The notes under the pieces: generated by a model | Told to the model about the DNA's origin: nothing | The model's database searches: none | The model's input: the letters and a program-made list of their open reading frames with translations, nothing else | Position numbers and translations under genes: made by a program | Assembly (NCBI RefSeq): GCF_014651135.1 | Contig: NZ_BMWH01000004.1 | Coordinates: 248,001 to 312,000 of the forward strand | DNA: 64,000 nt | Direction: 5' to 3' | Origin: Streptomyces echinoruber | GTDB lineage: Bacteria; Actinomycetota; Actinomycetes; Streptomycetales; Streptomycetaceae | Part shown: positions 8,235-15,931 of the stretch, in pieces | Layout: every line of letters starts with the position of its first letter | Numbering within the stretch: position 1 is the first letter of the stretch

Positions 8235-8364
8235 CCCGCGTGACCCGCCGTACGCCCCGCCACTCCCCGCACCCGGCGCCCCGCGCCGCCCGCCCCGGCC
8301 GCACCGCGGCCCCTGCCCGGACCGCACACCCCGACCGCACCGCACGCACGGAAGGCGTCCGCCC

Positions 8365-8895
8365 ATGACCGCCCGTACGCCCCGCACCACCCCGGGAACC
8401 ACCTCGGAAACCACTCCAGGAGCCACCCAGGAGACCATCCCCACCATCGAAGAACTGGAGGCGCAGGAGCGCCGCCTGGTCTTCCGCCGGTTCACCTTCG
8501 AGGACGCCTGGGCGCTGGGCTCGCTGCTGGTGGAACTGGCCCGGGAGCGGCAGGCGCCCGTCGCCGTCGACATCCACCGCGCCGGCCAGCAGCTCTTCCA
8601 CGCGGCCCTGCCCGGCTCCAGCCCCGACAACGACGCCTGGATCGCCCGCAAGCGCCGAGTGGTGGAGCGCTACGGCTGTTCCTCCTACCTGGTCGGCGCC
8701 CGCTTCCGCGCCAAGGGCACCACCTTCGAGGAGTCCTCCCGCCTCGACCCCGACGTCTACGCGGCCCACGGCGGCTCCTTCCCGATCCGCGTCGAGGACG
8801 TCGGCGTGGTCGGCGCGGTGACGGTGTCGGGGCTGCCGCAGCTGGCGGACCACCGGTTCGTGGTGGAGGCGCTGGAACAGTTCCTGGGTCGTTAG
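8365..8895 (+). CDS. UPF0303/HbpS-GlcG family (DUF336) heme-degrading-domain protein
   Basis: A 176-residue protein with a Thr-rich disordered N-terminus (about 25 residues) followed by one DUF336 domain. The text around RRFTFEDAWALGSLLVELARE and PVAVDIHRAGQQLFHAALPG, then the Asp-Asn-Asp-Ala-Trp and Arg-Lys-Arg block, matches the UPF0303 branch. HbpS relatives in streptomycetes bind heme, but the biochemical role of UPF0303 members is unsettled. GGAAGG lies 8 nt before the ATG. It follows the oxidoreductase by 130 bp on the same strand and may be co-transcribed with it. Confidence 0.8.
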   Translation: MTARTPRTTPGTTSETTPGATQETIPTIEELEAQERRLVFRRFTFEDAWALGSLLVELARERQAPVAVDIHRAGQQLFHAALPGSSPDNDAWIARKRRVVERYGCSSYLVGARFRAKGTTFEESSRLDPDVYAAHGGSFPIRVEDVGVVGAVTVSGLPQLADHRFVVEALEQFLGR

Positions 8896-8952
8896 CGCTG
8901 TAGCTGCGGTACGCGTGATCACGGCGCAGCGCCTGCCCGAGAGGACGGAAGC

Positions 8953-9891
8953 ATGGACACGCCCCAGAAGGAGCACTCCCCGGACGAGCACTCCCCGGAC
9001 GAGCACTCCCCGGACGAGCACTCCGCAAAGGAACACTCCCCGAAGGAGTCGGTCGGCCGCCACGGTGTCTGGAGCGTGGAACTGCGCGCCGAGGACCCCG
9101 AGGGCCGCGGCGAGCGCGCCGAGGCCGCCGCCGAACTGGAGGAACTCGGCTACGGCGCCGTGTGGCTGGGCGGCAACAGCACCGCCCGCCACGCCGCCCC
9201 GCTGATCGAGGCGACCTCGCGGCTCGTCGTCGGAACCAGCATCCAGAACATCTGGCAGCAGGAGGCGGAGGTCACCGCGGCCGAGGTGACGGAGCTTCAG
9301 GCGGCGCACCCGGACCGCTTCGTGCTCGGCCTCGGCGTCAGCCACGGCCCGCTGATCGAGGGCTACCGCCGCCCGTACGCGGCGATGACCGGCTACCTCG
9401 ACGCCCTCGACAAGGCGGGCGTCCCGGCCGGCCGGCGGGTCCTGGCCGCCCTCGGCCCGCGCATGCTGGAGCTGTCCCGGGACCGGGCGGCCGGCGCGGT
9501 CCCGTACCTCGTGACGCCCGAGCACACCGCGCGGGCCCGCGAGATCCTCGGCCAGGGCCCGCTGCTGGCACCGGAGTTCAAGGTCGTCCTGGACACCGAC
9601 CCGGCGCGGGCCCGGGACACCGCCCGCGCCTACCTCGCCCGGTACCTGCGGCTGCCCAACTACACCAACAACTTCCTGCGCCTGGGCTTCACCGAGTCCG
9701 ACATCGCCGACGGCGGCAGCGACCGTCTGATCGAGGCCGTGTTCGCCTGGGGCGAGGACCGCATCCGCGCCCGTGTCGAGGAGTTCCACGCGGCGGGCGC
9801 GGACCACGTGGCACTGCAGGTGGTGCGCGCGGACCCGCAGGAGGGCCTGCCGCGGGAGGAGTGGCGCAGGCTGGCGGCACTGCTGGGGTGA
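8953..9891 (+). CDS. F420-dependent LLM-class oxidoreductase (TIGR03620-like)
   Basis: A 312-residue protein with a luciferase-like TIM barrel starting near residue 38 (GVWSVELRAEDP). GYGAVWLGGN, VVGTSIQNIW and RFVLGLGVSHG are barrel motifs of the F420-binding LLM subgroup, and the C-terminal GADHVALQVV closes the barrel. Members use F420 to reduce or oxidise diverse substrates; none can be named here. The N-terminal 35 residues are five copies of a His-Ser-Pro-Asp-Glu pentad encoded by 15-bp tandem repeats (8978-9047), probably disordered and length-variable. GAGGACGGAAGC precedes the ATG. Confidence 0.85.
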   Translation: MDTPQKEHSPDEHSPDEHSPDEHSAKEHSPKESVGRHGVWSVELRAEDPEGRGERAEAAAELEELGYGAVWLGGNSTARHAAPLIEATSRLVVGTSIQNIWQQEAEVTAAEVTELQAAHPDRFVLGLGVSHGPLIEGYRRPYAAMTGYLDALDKAGVPAGRRVLAALGPRMLELSRDRAAGAVPYLVTPEHTARAREILGQGPLLAPEFKVVLDTDPARARDTARAYLARYLRLPNYTNNFLRLGFTESDIADGGSDRLIEAVFAWGEDRIRARVEEFHAAGADHVALQVVRADPQEGLPREEWRRLAALLG

Positions 9892-10010
9892 CCGGGACGA
9901 GATGACCGAAACAACCGGGACGACCGGGACGACCGGGATGAACGCGAGCCCTCCGACGGGCCCCCTCCAGGCCCCGTCGGGGGCCGTCATCAGCCGCCGC
10001 CGAACGGTGC

Positions 10011-10073
10011 GCACGGGCACAGGCACGAGCACAAGCACAGGCACAAGCACAGGTACGGGCACGGGCACGAACC
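10011..10073. repeat. 6-bp microsatellite (GGCACA/AGCACA)
   Basis: About ten imperfect copies of the hexamer (A/G)GCAC(A/G) lie in the convergent space between the LLM oxidoreductase and the FAH-family gene. A second short run of GACCGG repeats is at 9909-9940. No gene is visible in 9892-10095. Confidence 0.7.
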
Positions 10074-10095
10074 ACAAGCAGCGGCCCGGGACGGC

Positions 10096-10953
10096 TCAGG
10101 CGTCCTTCACCTCCTGCCGCTGCCGCCCGAGTCCGTCGATCTCCAGCTCGACGACGTCCCCGGCCCGCAGGAACGGCTTGGGGTCGGGCCGTCCGAGCGC
10201 CACCCCCGCCGGGGTCCCGGTGTTGATGACGTCCCCGGGGTGGAGGGTCATGAACTGGCTGACGTACCGCACGACCTCCGCGACCGGGAAGATCTGCTCG
10301 GCGGTGGTCCCGTCCTGCTGCAGCTCGCCGTTGACCCACAGCCGCAGCCGCAGCGCCTGCGGATCGGGCACCTCGTCGGCGGTCACCAGCCACGGCCCGA
10401 GCGGGTTGAACGTCTCGCAGTTCTTGCCCTTGTCCCAGGTCCCGCCCCGCTCGATCTGGAACTCCCGCTCGGACACGTCGTGTGCGACGGCGTACCCGGC
10501 GACGTGCGCGAGCGCCTCCTCGCGCGAGCCCAGGTAGCGGGCCGTACGCCCGATGACGACCGCGAGTTCCACCTCCCAGTCGGTCTTGGTGGACCCGCGC
10601 GGCACGAGCACCGTGTCGTAGGGGCCGACGACCGTGTCCGGCGCCTTCAGGAACAGGACGGGCTCGGCGGGCGGTTCGGCGCCGGTCTCGCGGGCGTGGT
10701 CGTGATAGTTCAGCCCGATGCACACGATCTTGCCGATGCGGGCCAGCGGCGGCCCGACGCGCAGCCCGGCCGCGGCCGGCTCCGGCAGCCCGCCCGCGTC
10801 GGCGGCGGCCCGGATCCGGTCGAGCGCCGCGCTGTCGGCGAGCAGCGCGCCGTCGATGTCCGCGACCACCCCCGACAGGTCCCGCAGCGTGCCCCCGGCG
10901 TCGAGCAGCGCCGGCCGCTCCGCCCCCACGGGCCCGACTCGCAGCAGCTTCAC
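10096..10953 (-). CDS. fumarylacetoacetate hydrolase family protein
   Basis: A 285-residue protein from GTG 10953, chosen because GAGGAGAGG lies 6-7 nt upstream; the frame extends further without a ribosome site. The FAH C-terminal domain runs from about residue 70: IGKIVCIGLNYHDHA, LFLKAPDTVVGPYD, and the metal-binding acidic set in DWEVELAVVIGR, with PGDVINTGTPAGVALG near the end. FAH enzymes hydrolyse or isomerise acylpyruvate-like diketo acids. This subtype resembles 2,4-diketo-3-deoxy-L-fuconate hydrolases and the ureidoglycolate-lyase-like branch, but the substrate remains inference. Confidence 0.87.
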   Translation of the reverse strand: MKLLRVGPVGAERPALLDAGGTLRDLSGVVADIDGALLADSAALDRIRAAADAGGLPEPAAAGLRVGPPLARIGKIVCIGLNYHDHARETGAEPPAEPVLFLKAPDTVVGPYDTVLVPRGSTKTDWEVELAVVIGRTARYLGSREEALAHVAGYAVAHDVSEREFQIERGGTWDKGKNCETFNPLGPWLVTADEVPDPQALRLRLWVNGELQQDGTTAEQIFPVAEVVRYVSQFMTLHPGDVINTGTPAGVALGRPDPKPFLRAGDVVELEIDGLGRQRQEVKDA

Positions 10954-11164
10954 GGTCACCCTCTCCTCACCCACGGGCGCCCACCCGACGCACACGGCGG
11001 TACGACGACCCCGCCCCCCCTCGAAGGACCGGTCGATCCTCCAGCCCCCTCGTCCACTCCGCAAGACCCGGTTCACGTACTGGACCGCAGGACCACACCG
11101 GCGCTTCCTCTTCCCCTCCCCCTCCTTCCCACCGCTCCCCTTGCCCGTCAGGCGTGCCGGTGGG

Positions 11165-11692
11165 TCACACGCGATCGGTGTCGATGGGCTGCAGCAACCG
11201 CTTCGGCTTCAGCAGGGCGCGGCTGACCGGGTCGGCCGGGTCGGGGTCGAGGCCGGGGCCCGGGACCATGAGGACGTCCTCGGCGGGGACCGTGACGCCG
11301 CAGGCGGGGCAGAGGCCGGTGGGGGCCAGTTCGGTGTCGCAGGCGGCGTGGCGGAAGACGCGCAGGCGGTCCTCGCCGTAGTGCTCGCGGCCCCAGGCGC
11401 CGAGGGCCAGCAGGACGGGCCACAGGGCGGTGCCGCGCTCGGTGACGACGTACTCGTCGCGCGGGGGCGACTCCTGGTACCGGCGTTTTTCGAGGATGCC
11501 CTCGGCGGTGAGCGTCTGCAGCCGGTTGGCCAGGACGGCGCGCGGGGCGCCGAGGTGGACGAGGAAGTCGTTGTAGCGCCGTACGCCGTAGAGCGCGTCG
11601 CGGACGACGAGCAGCGTCCAGCGCTCGCCGACGACTTCCAGCGCGCGGGCGATCGAGCACTGCTGGGTCGCGTAGTCCTTGCCCAATGCCAT
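11165..11692 (-). CDS. HxlR family transcriptional regulator
   Basis: A 175-residue protein if started at the ATG of the family-typical MALGKDYATQ (11692); ATG 11710 is an alternative, and neither has a strong ribosome site. The winged helix (residues about 10-100) includes CSIARALEVVGERW and LANRLQTLTAEGILEKR, typical of HxlR. The C-terminal extension holds Cys-His-type residues (RHAACDT and CPACGV), a possible zinc site. It diverges from an MFS drug-type exporter, the usual arrangement for an HxlR repressor that responds to reactive or toxic compounds. Confidence 0.85.
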   Translation of the reverse strand: MALGKDYATQQCSIARALEVVGERWTLLVVRDALYGVRRYNDFLVHLGAPRAVLANRLQTLTAEGILEKRRYQESPPRDEYVVTERGTALWPVLLALGAWGREHYGEDRLRVFRHAACDTELAPTGLCPACGVTVPAEDVLMVPGPGLDPDPADPVSRALLKPKRLLQPIDTDRV

Positions 11693-11724
11693 GGGGACCA
11701 CTGTAGCCATTTTCCGACGAATTG

Positions 11725-11786
11725 ATTCAGTGAACGAACCGACCGTGGTACGGTGCCGTTCCATGAGTAGGTTCAATCACCGAACT
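11725..11786. promoter_or_regulatory. possible HxlR operator pair
   Basis: ATTCAGTGAACGAACC (11725-11740) and GTTCAATCACCGAACT (11771-11786) match at 11 of 16 positions, 46 bp apart. The second is itself a weak inverted repeat (GTTC...GAAC) and lies over the first codons of the MFS gene. This is the only AT-richer tract between the two divergent genes. Confidence 0.4.
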
Positions 11787-13157
11787 GTAGAGGCGCCCGC
11801 CCGGACGGCCGACGCCGCGCAGGTGTCCCCACGCCCGGCGGCGCACCCCGCCGCCACCCTGGCCGTGACCAGCGCGGCCACCGCCGTGGCCCTCATGACG
11901 TACACCGCGCCGATGGTGACGCTCCCCGACACGGCCGCCGCCCTGCACACCCCGCTCTCCGCCCAGGCGTGGCTGCTCAACGGCACCCCGCTCGGCCTCG
12001 CCGCGCTGCTGCTGGTGGCCGGCAGCCTCGCCGACGACCACGGCCGCCGCCGGGTCTTCCTCACCGGCACCCTCGCCCTGGGCCTGACCACCGCCCTCGG
12101 CGCCCTGGCCACCACCACCTGGCAGTTCACCCTGGCCCGCGTCGCCCAGGGCGCGGCCAGCGCGGCGCTCCTGGCCAGCAGCCTCGGCCTGCTCGTGCAC
12201 GCCTTCCCCACCCCGCCGGGGCGGCTGCGCGCCACCGGCGTGTGGGGCGCGTTCGTCAGCGGCGGCATCGCGGCCGGCCCCCTGGTCGCCGGCGCCCTGC
12301 CCACCTGGCGGACGGCCTACGGCGTCCTGGGCGCCACCGCGCTGCTCGTCGCGGCGCTGGGCGGCCGTACGCTCGCGGAGTCGCGCGCCCCGCGCGGCGG
12401 CCGGCCCGACCTCGCCGGTGCCGTGACCTTCGGCCTCGCCCTGGTCGCCCTGGTGGCCGCGCTGACCCTGGGCCGGGACGGCTGGCTGCGCCCGCCGGTG
12501 GGCCTGCTGCTCCTGGCGTTTGCCGCCCTGCTGGCCGCCTTCGCGGCGGTGGAGCACCGCGCCCCGACCCCCCTGATCGACCTCGGCCTGCTGCGCCACC
12601 CCCGCTTCCTGGCCTCCTCCGCCGGCGGCCTGTTCACGGGCCTGGCGGTGATCGGCCTGTTCAGCTTCCTGCCGGCCCTGCTCCAGCGGACGCTCGGCCT
12701 GTCCGCCATGGACACGGCGTGGCTGTTCCTGCTCTGGTCCGGCCTGTCCTTCGCGGTCGCCCTGCAGGCCCGCCGCCTCTCCGGCCGGCTGCCCGCCCGG
12801 TGGCAGCTCTCCCTCGGCTTCGTCCTGCACGCCGCCGGCGTCCTCACCCTGCTCGGCGCCGTCGCCGCCGGCTCCTGGCCCCGCCTGCTGCCCGGCCTGG
12901 TCCTGAGCGGTGCGGGCAGCGGCCTGCTGAACGCCGCCCTGCCCCTGCTCGCCGTCGACTCCGTCCCGCCGGACCGCGCCGCGATGGGCTCCGGCGCCCA
13001 GCAGACCTTCCGCTACATCGGCTCCTGCGCCGGCGTGGCCCTCACCATCGCGATCGCCACGTCCACCGGCGACCTCGCCCGGGGCGCGGACCTGGCGGCG
13101 GCGGTGTCGGCGGGGCTGGCGGCGGTGGGCGCGGTGACGGTGGCGGCGCTGGGGTGA
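11763..13157 (+). CDS. MFS transporter, DHA2 (14-helix drug/proton antiporter) type
   Basis: A 464-residue membrane protein with about 14 predicted helices. The first loop motif SLADDHGRRRVFLTG near residue 85 is the MFS motif A, and the arrangement GVWGAFVSGGIAAGPLVAG (near 160) matches the antiporter motif C region of DHA2 efflux pumps. Likely exports a drug-like or toxic metabolite using the proton gradient. It is divergent from and probably repressed by the adjacent HxlR protein. ATG 11763 is chosen over an in-frame upstream codon because it leaves room for the shared promoter. Confidence 0.86.
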   Translation: MSRFNHRTVEAPARTADAAQVSPRPAAHPAATLAVTSAATAVALMTYTAPMVTLPDTAAALHTPLSAQAWLLNGTPLGLAALLLVAGSLADDHGRRRVFLTGTLALGLTTALGALATTTWQFTLARVAQGAASAALLASSLGLLVHAFPTPPGRLRATGVWGAFVSGGIAAGPLVAGALPTWRTAYGVLGATALLVAALGGRTLAESRAPRGGRPDLAGAVTFGLALVALVAALTLGRDGWLRPPVGLLLLAFAALLAAFAAVEHRAPTPLIDLGLLRHPRFLASSAGGLFTGLAVIGLFSFLPALLQRTLGLSAMDTAWLFLLWSGLSFAVALQARRLSGRLPARWQLSLGFVLHAAGVLTLLGAVAAGSWPRLLPGLVLSGAGSGLLNAALPLLAVDSVPPDRAAMGSGAQQTFRYIGSCAGVALTIAIATSTGDLARGADLAAAVSAGLAAVGAVTVAALG

Positions 13158-13201
13158 GACGGGGTGGCGGGCGGGGTTGTCGAGACTTGCGACGCCCCTT
13201 A

Positions 13202-13236
13202 TCTCAAACCACTGGGGAAAGTTCTCAAACCACTGG
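13202..13236 (+). repeat. 14-bp direct repeat TCTCAAACCACTGG, two copies 21 bp apart
   Basis: Identical copies at 13202-13215 and 13223-13236, in phase at two helical turns. They lie between the 3' ends of the MFS gene and the DUF1877-like gene, so they are not at an obvious promoter. GTTCTCAAACC adds an AT-richer patch. They may be a regulator site or a short duplication. Confidence 0.5.
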
Positions 13237-13270
13237 AGGAAGAGGCCGCCGACGGAAGTCCTCCTCACCC

Positions 13271-13966
13271 TCACCCGATGTTCTTCACCACGACGTTCCC
13301 GGCCGCCGCGGCCCGGACGTAGAACCCGCGGAGCGTGTCGAAGGCGTTGGCGAGGACGCCGCTCTGCACCATGTCCCCGGTCTCCGCGCCCCGGCCCGAC
13401 CCCATCGTCCAGCCGGAGAAGGAGTACGGCCCCACCTCCCGCAGGAACGGATGGCGGCGCCGTATCAACTCGTCCCGGTCCAGGGCGCGGAGGAAGCCGT
13501 CCACGGCCGCCACCTCGTCCGGCATGAGCAGCAGCAGGTCCTCCCACGCCCCGGCGTTCCGGTCGTCCCCGTCCCGCGTGATCCGCGCACCGCCCAGCAC
13601 GGCGTTCCACGCCGGGTCGCCGACGGGCGCCACCGCCTCCTCGTCGTAGGGATCCGCGCCGGTGAGGAGGATGTGCAGGGCCTGCCAGGCGCGGTGGACG
13701 TGCGCAGACTCCAGGATCGGCAGGCGCGGGGCGGAGTCGCCGCCGGTGCCGTACGACGCCGCGGCGCACCGGACCGTGTCGTCCCACCGCTCGCCGTCCC
13801 GCCACTCGCTGTCCCACCGCTCGTCGTCCCGCCGCTCGTCGTCCCAGTCCTCGTTCTCCCACGCCTCGTACAGCCGCGCCCGGCCGGCCCGCGCGCCCCC
13901 GGGGTGGTCCAGGAGCGCGGCGACCCGGGCCGCGTCGTGCCGGGTGAGGTGCATCCAGAAGCCCAC
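13271..13966 (-). CDS. DUF1877-like (YfbM family) protein
   Basis: A 231-residue protein from GTG 13966, chosen because VGFWMHLTR resembles the family N-terminus and a G-rich tract precedes it; the frame runs on upstream. The text HRAWQALHILLTG, DPAWNAVLGGARI and the C-terminal ANAFDTLRGFYVRAAAAG are typical of DUF1877, whose function is unknown. An insertion at about residues 40-70 is a Trp/Asp/Glu/Arg repeat (DDERWD, DSEWRD) coded by 15-bp imperfect repeats at 13790-13850. Convergent with the MFS gene and divergent from the SEC-C gene. Confidence 0.65.
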   Translation of the reverse strand: MGFWMHLTRHDAARVAALLDHPGGARAGRARLYEAWENEDWDDERRDDERWDSEWRDGERWDDTVRCAAASYGTGGDSAPRLPILESAHVHRAWQALHILLTGADPYDEEAVAPVGDPAWNAVLGGARITRDGDDRNAGAWEDLLLLMPDEVAAVDGFLRALDRDELIRRRHPFLREVGPYSFSGWTMGSGRGAETGDMVQSGVLANAFDTLRGFYVRAAAAGNVVVKNIG

Positions 13967-14124
13967 GGCAGCCCCCGTCGACGGGAAAAGATCCGGTCCG
14001 GAAGAGTCTCCCTCAGCCGGGCGGTCCCGCCTGCCGTCACCCGGGTCGCCCGGGCCACCCCCGCCCCCGCGACCGTCCACAGGCCGCCTCCACTGTGTCG
14101 GTCCCGGGCAGTACGGTGTCCCCC

Positions 14125-15141
14125 ATGCGCCCCGACACGCCTGCCGAGAACGTCGACCACACCGCGGAGGCCGCCCGCCTGGAGCGGGCCGCCGGCCTGT
14201 ACCCGGAGGACGCCGAGGCCCTGCTGCTGCGGGCCGCCGCCCACCACGAACTGGCCGGCGACCGCCCCACCGCGACGGCCCTCTACGACCGCCTGCTGAC
14301 CTCCCCGGACACCTTGGACAACCCGCATCTCGTCCGGGCCCTGAAGGCGTCCAACCTGTGGGAGTACGGCCACGAGGCGGAGGCCCGCGCGATCATCAAC
14401 GGCATCCGCACGTCGGCCCCCCGCGACCCGGCCCCGTGGATCATCGCGGCCGAGTCCCTGGAGGCCCACGACGAGCTGGACGAGGCGCACGCCACCTTCA
14501 CCGAGGCCGCCCGCCTCCTGGTCCCGGACGCGGAGGAACCCCCCGCCGCCACCCACCCCCTCCTCTTCGGCCGCCACCGCGTCCGCCGCATGCTCGCCCT
14601 GCCCCACGACGACTGGGACACCCTGGCGGACGGCGTGAACCCGTCCTCCGTCCCCCTGGACGAACTCCACGACCCCAAGCGGGTCTGGTCCCTGGGCTCC
14701 GACAACCCGGAGGAACTCCGCGCGGAGATCACCCGCCTGCGGGCCGAACTGGGCGCCTACCGCGAGGCTCTCTCCCGCCCGTTCCCGGTGGCGATCCTCC
14801 ACTGGCCCGAGGAGGAACTGCGCGAACTGGTCGCCGCCTACCCCGACCTGGCCTCGGAGTACCCGTCGCACGCCGACCACACGGCGACGATAGAGGCGGC
14901 CCTGCGCGAACTGGCCGCCTCCGGCACCCAGAACCTCGGCATCGTCTCGGGCACGGTCCCCTCCTACGAGGCCTTCGCGGCCTCCGAGGGCACCTCCCCC
15001 TCCGACGCGACCCTGCTGCCCCAGTACGCGACGACCCTCGCAGCCCGAGGCCGCGCGACGACCTGGCCACCGGAGCGGGGGGCGGGGTGCTGGTGCGGAT
15101 CGGGGCGGCCGTACGGCGACTGTCACGGAGCCGGCGCCTGA
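14125..15141 (+). CDS. tetratricopeptide-like SEC-C motif protein
   Basis: A 338-residue cytosolic protein. Residues about 10-150 are helical pairs of TPR type (EDAEALLLRAAAHHELAGD, DEAHATFTEAARLL). The last 20 residues, GCWCGSGRPYGDCHG, form a SEC-C zinc motif (Cys-X-Cys...Cys-His), found at the end of SecA and in many stand-alone proteins. The middle part is unassigned. It is the last clearly core-like gene before the accessory island, and its codon use is strongly GC-rich compared with the next gene. Confidence 0.75.
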   Translation: MRPDTPAENVDHTAEAARLERAAGLYPEDAEALLLRAAAHHELAGDRPTATALYDRLLTSPDTLDNPHLVRALKASNLWEYGHEAEARAIINGIRTSAPRDPAPWIIAAESLEAHDELDEAHATFTEAARLLVPDAEEPPAATHPLLFGRHRVRRMLALPHDDWDTLADGVNPSSVPLDELHDPKRVWSLGSDNPEELRAEITRLRAELGAYREALSRPFPVAILHWPEEELRELVAAYPDLASEYPSHADHTATIEAALRELAASGTQNLGIVSGTVPSYEAFAASEGTSPSDATLLPQYATTLAARGRATTWPPERGAGCWCGSGRPYGDCHGAGA

Positions 15142-15466
15142 GCCGCCGTCGGCCCACCGGCCGCACGTCCGGTCGCCGCCGCTCCCATCGCCTGGTCGGC
15201 GCCACCCCACCCGGCGCCCCGCCCGCTACGCACCTCGTTCACGCCGGACCGCAAAACAACCGCTCCGCCTACTGCTGAAGCCTTTACCGTCTTTCCGGAC
15301 CGCCCGCTCGCTCCCCGCCCACGGAGGCACTACACCACCGGAGAAGCGGGCGGCCCCACGGTCACCGTGCAGAGAGACTCGCCACCCGTCACTTCCGGGT
15401 CCTTCCGGTGAGGTGTGGGACGGGTATCAACACCACCCAACCGCGCACCGGGCTACCCTCTGCAGT
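15142..15466. other. gene-free 325-bp junction before the accessory island
   Basis: No supported ORF, tRNA or clear attachment site. Base composition shifts here from the GC-saturated core to the more AT-tolerant island. A -10-like TACCCT at 15454-15459 lies 7 bp before the vsr GTG, which would give a leaderless vsr transcript. No direct repeat shared with the far side of the island was found by eye. Confidence 0.5.
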
Positions 15467-15931
15467 GTGTCTGAAGGTCTCGAGTGGGAGGCGCCAGAAG
15501 GTTCCTGGGCCTCGTCTGCAGCCCGCCGTCGCAACATGCAAGCGATTCGCAGCCGTGACACAAAGCCCGAGAAGCTAATCCGGCGACTAGTTCATGCCCG
15601 TGGGCTGCGCTACCGCGTTGCGGCCCGGCCCTTGCCAGACCTCCGCCGGACAGCTGACATGGTATTCCGGCCAGTAAAAGTAGCTGTGTTCATCGACGGC
15701 TGCTACTGGCACGGCTGCCCCGAGCACTATGTGCCTCCGAAAACGAATCCCGGATACTGGTCAGAGAAAGTCCTGCGCAATATGGAGCGCGACCGCGACA
15801 CCGATAAGAAACTCACGGAAGCCGGGTGGCTCGTGCTCCGCTTCTGGGAGCACGAGCCATCAGACGCCTGCGCTCACAAAATCGCTGACGCTGTCCTCGC
15901 GCGCCGCTCGGGCCTGCGGGGAAGCTCCTGA
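15467..15931 (+). CDS. vsr: very short patch repair endonuclease
   Basis: A 154-residue protein from GTG 15467; a longer frame from 15413 would extend past the leaderless promoter. It has the Vsr core: NMQAIRSRDTKPE (N-terminal arm), ADMVF with the Mg-binding Asp near residue 66, GCYWHGCPEH with the catalytic and zinc His/Cys near 78-86, and LRNMERDRD plus WLVLRFWEHE. Vsr nicks 5' of the T in T:G mismatches that arise when 5-methylcytosine deaminates, so it protects sites of a C5 methylase. Its 3' end overlaps the convergent dcm-like gene by 72 bp, and the two should be functionally paired. Confidence 0.93.
   Translation: MSEGLEWEAPEGSWASSAARRRNMQAIRSRDTKPEKLIRRLVHARGLRYRVAARPLPDLRRTADMVFRPVKVAVFIDGCYWHGCPEHYVPPKTNPGYWSEKVLRNMERDRDTDKKLTEAGWLVLRFWEHEPSDACAHKIADAVLARRSGLRGSS

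Noticed and set aside
5742..8651. A 969-codon frame antisense across the ROK, oxidoreductase and UPF0303 genes
   Set aside because: No domains and low-complexity text; conflicts with three well supported genes.
15142..15466. tRNA or att site as island insertion point
   Set aside because: No cloverleaf or shared direct repeat with the right end was found by eye.
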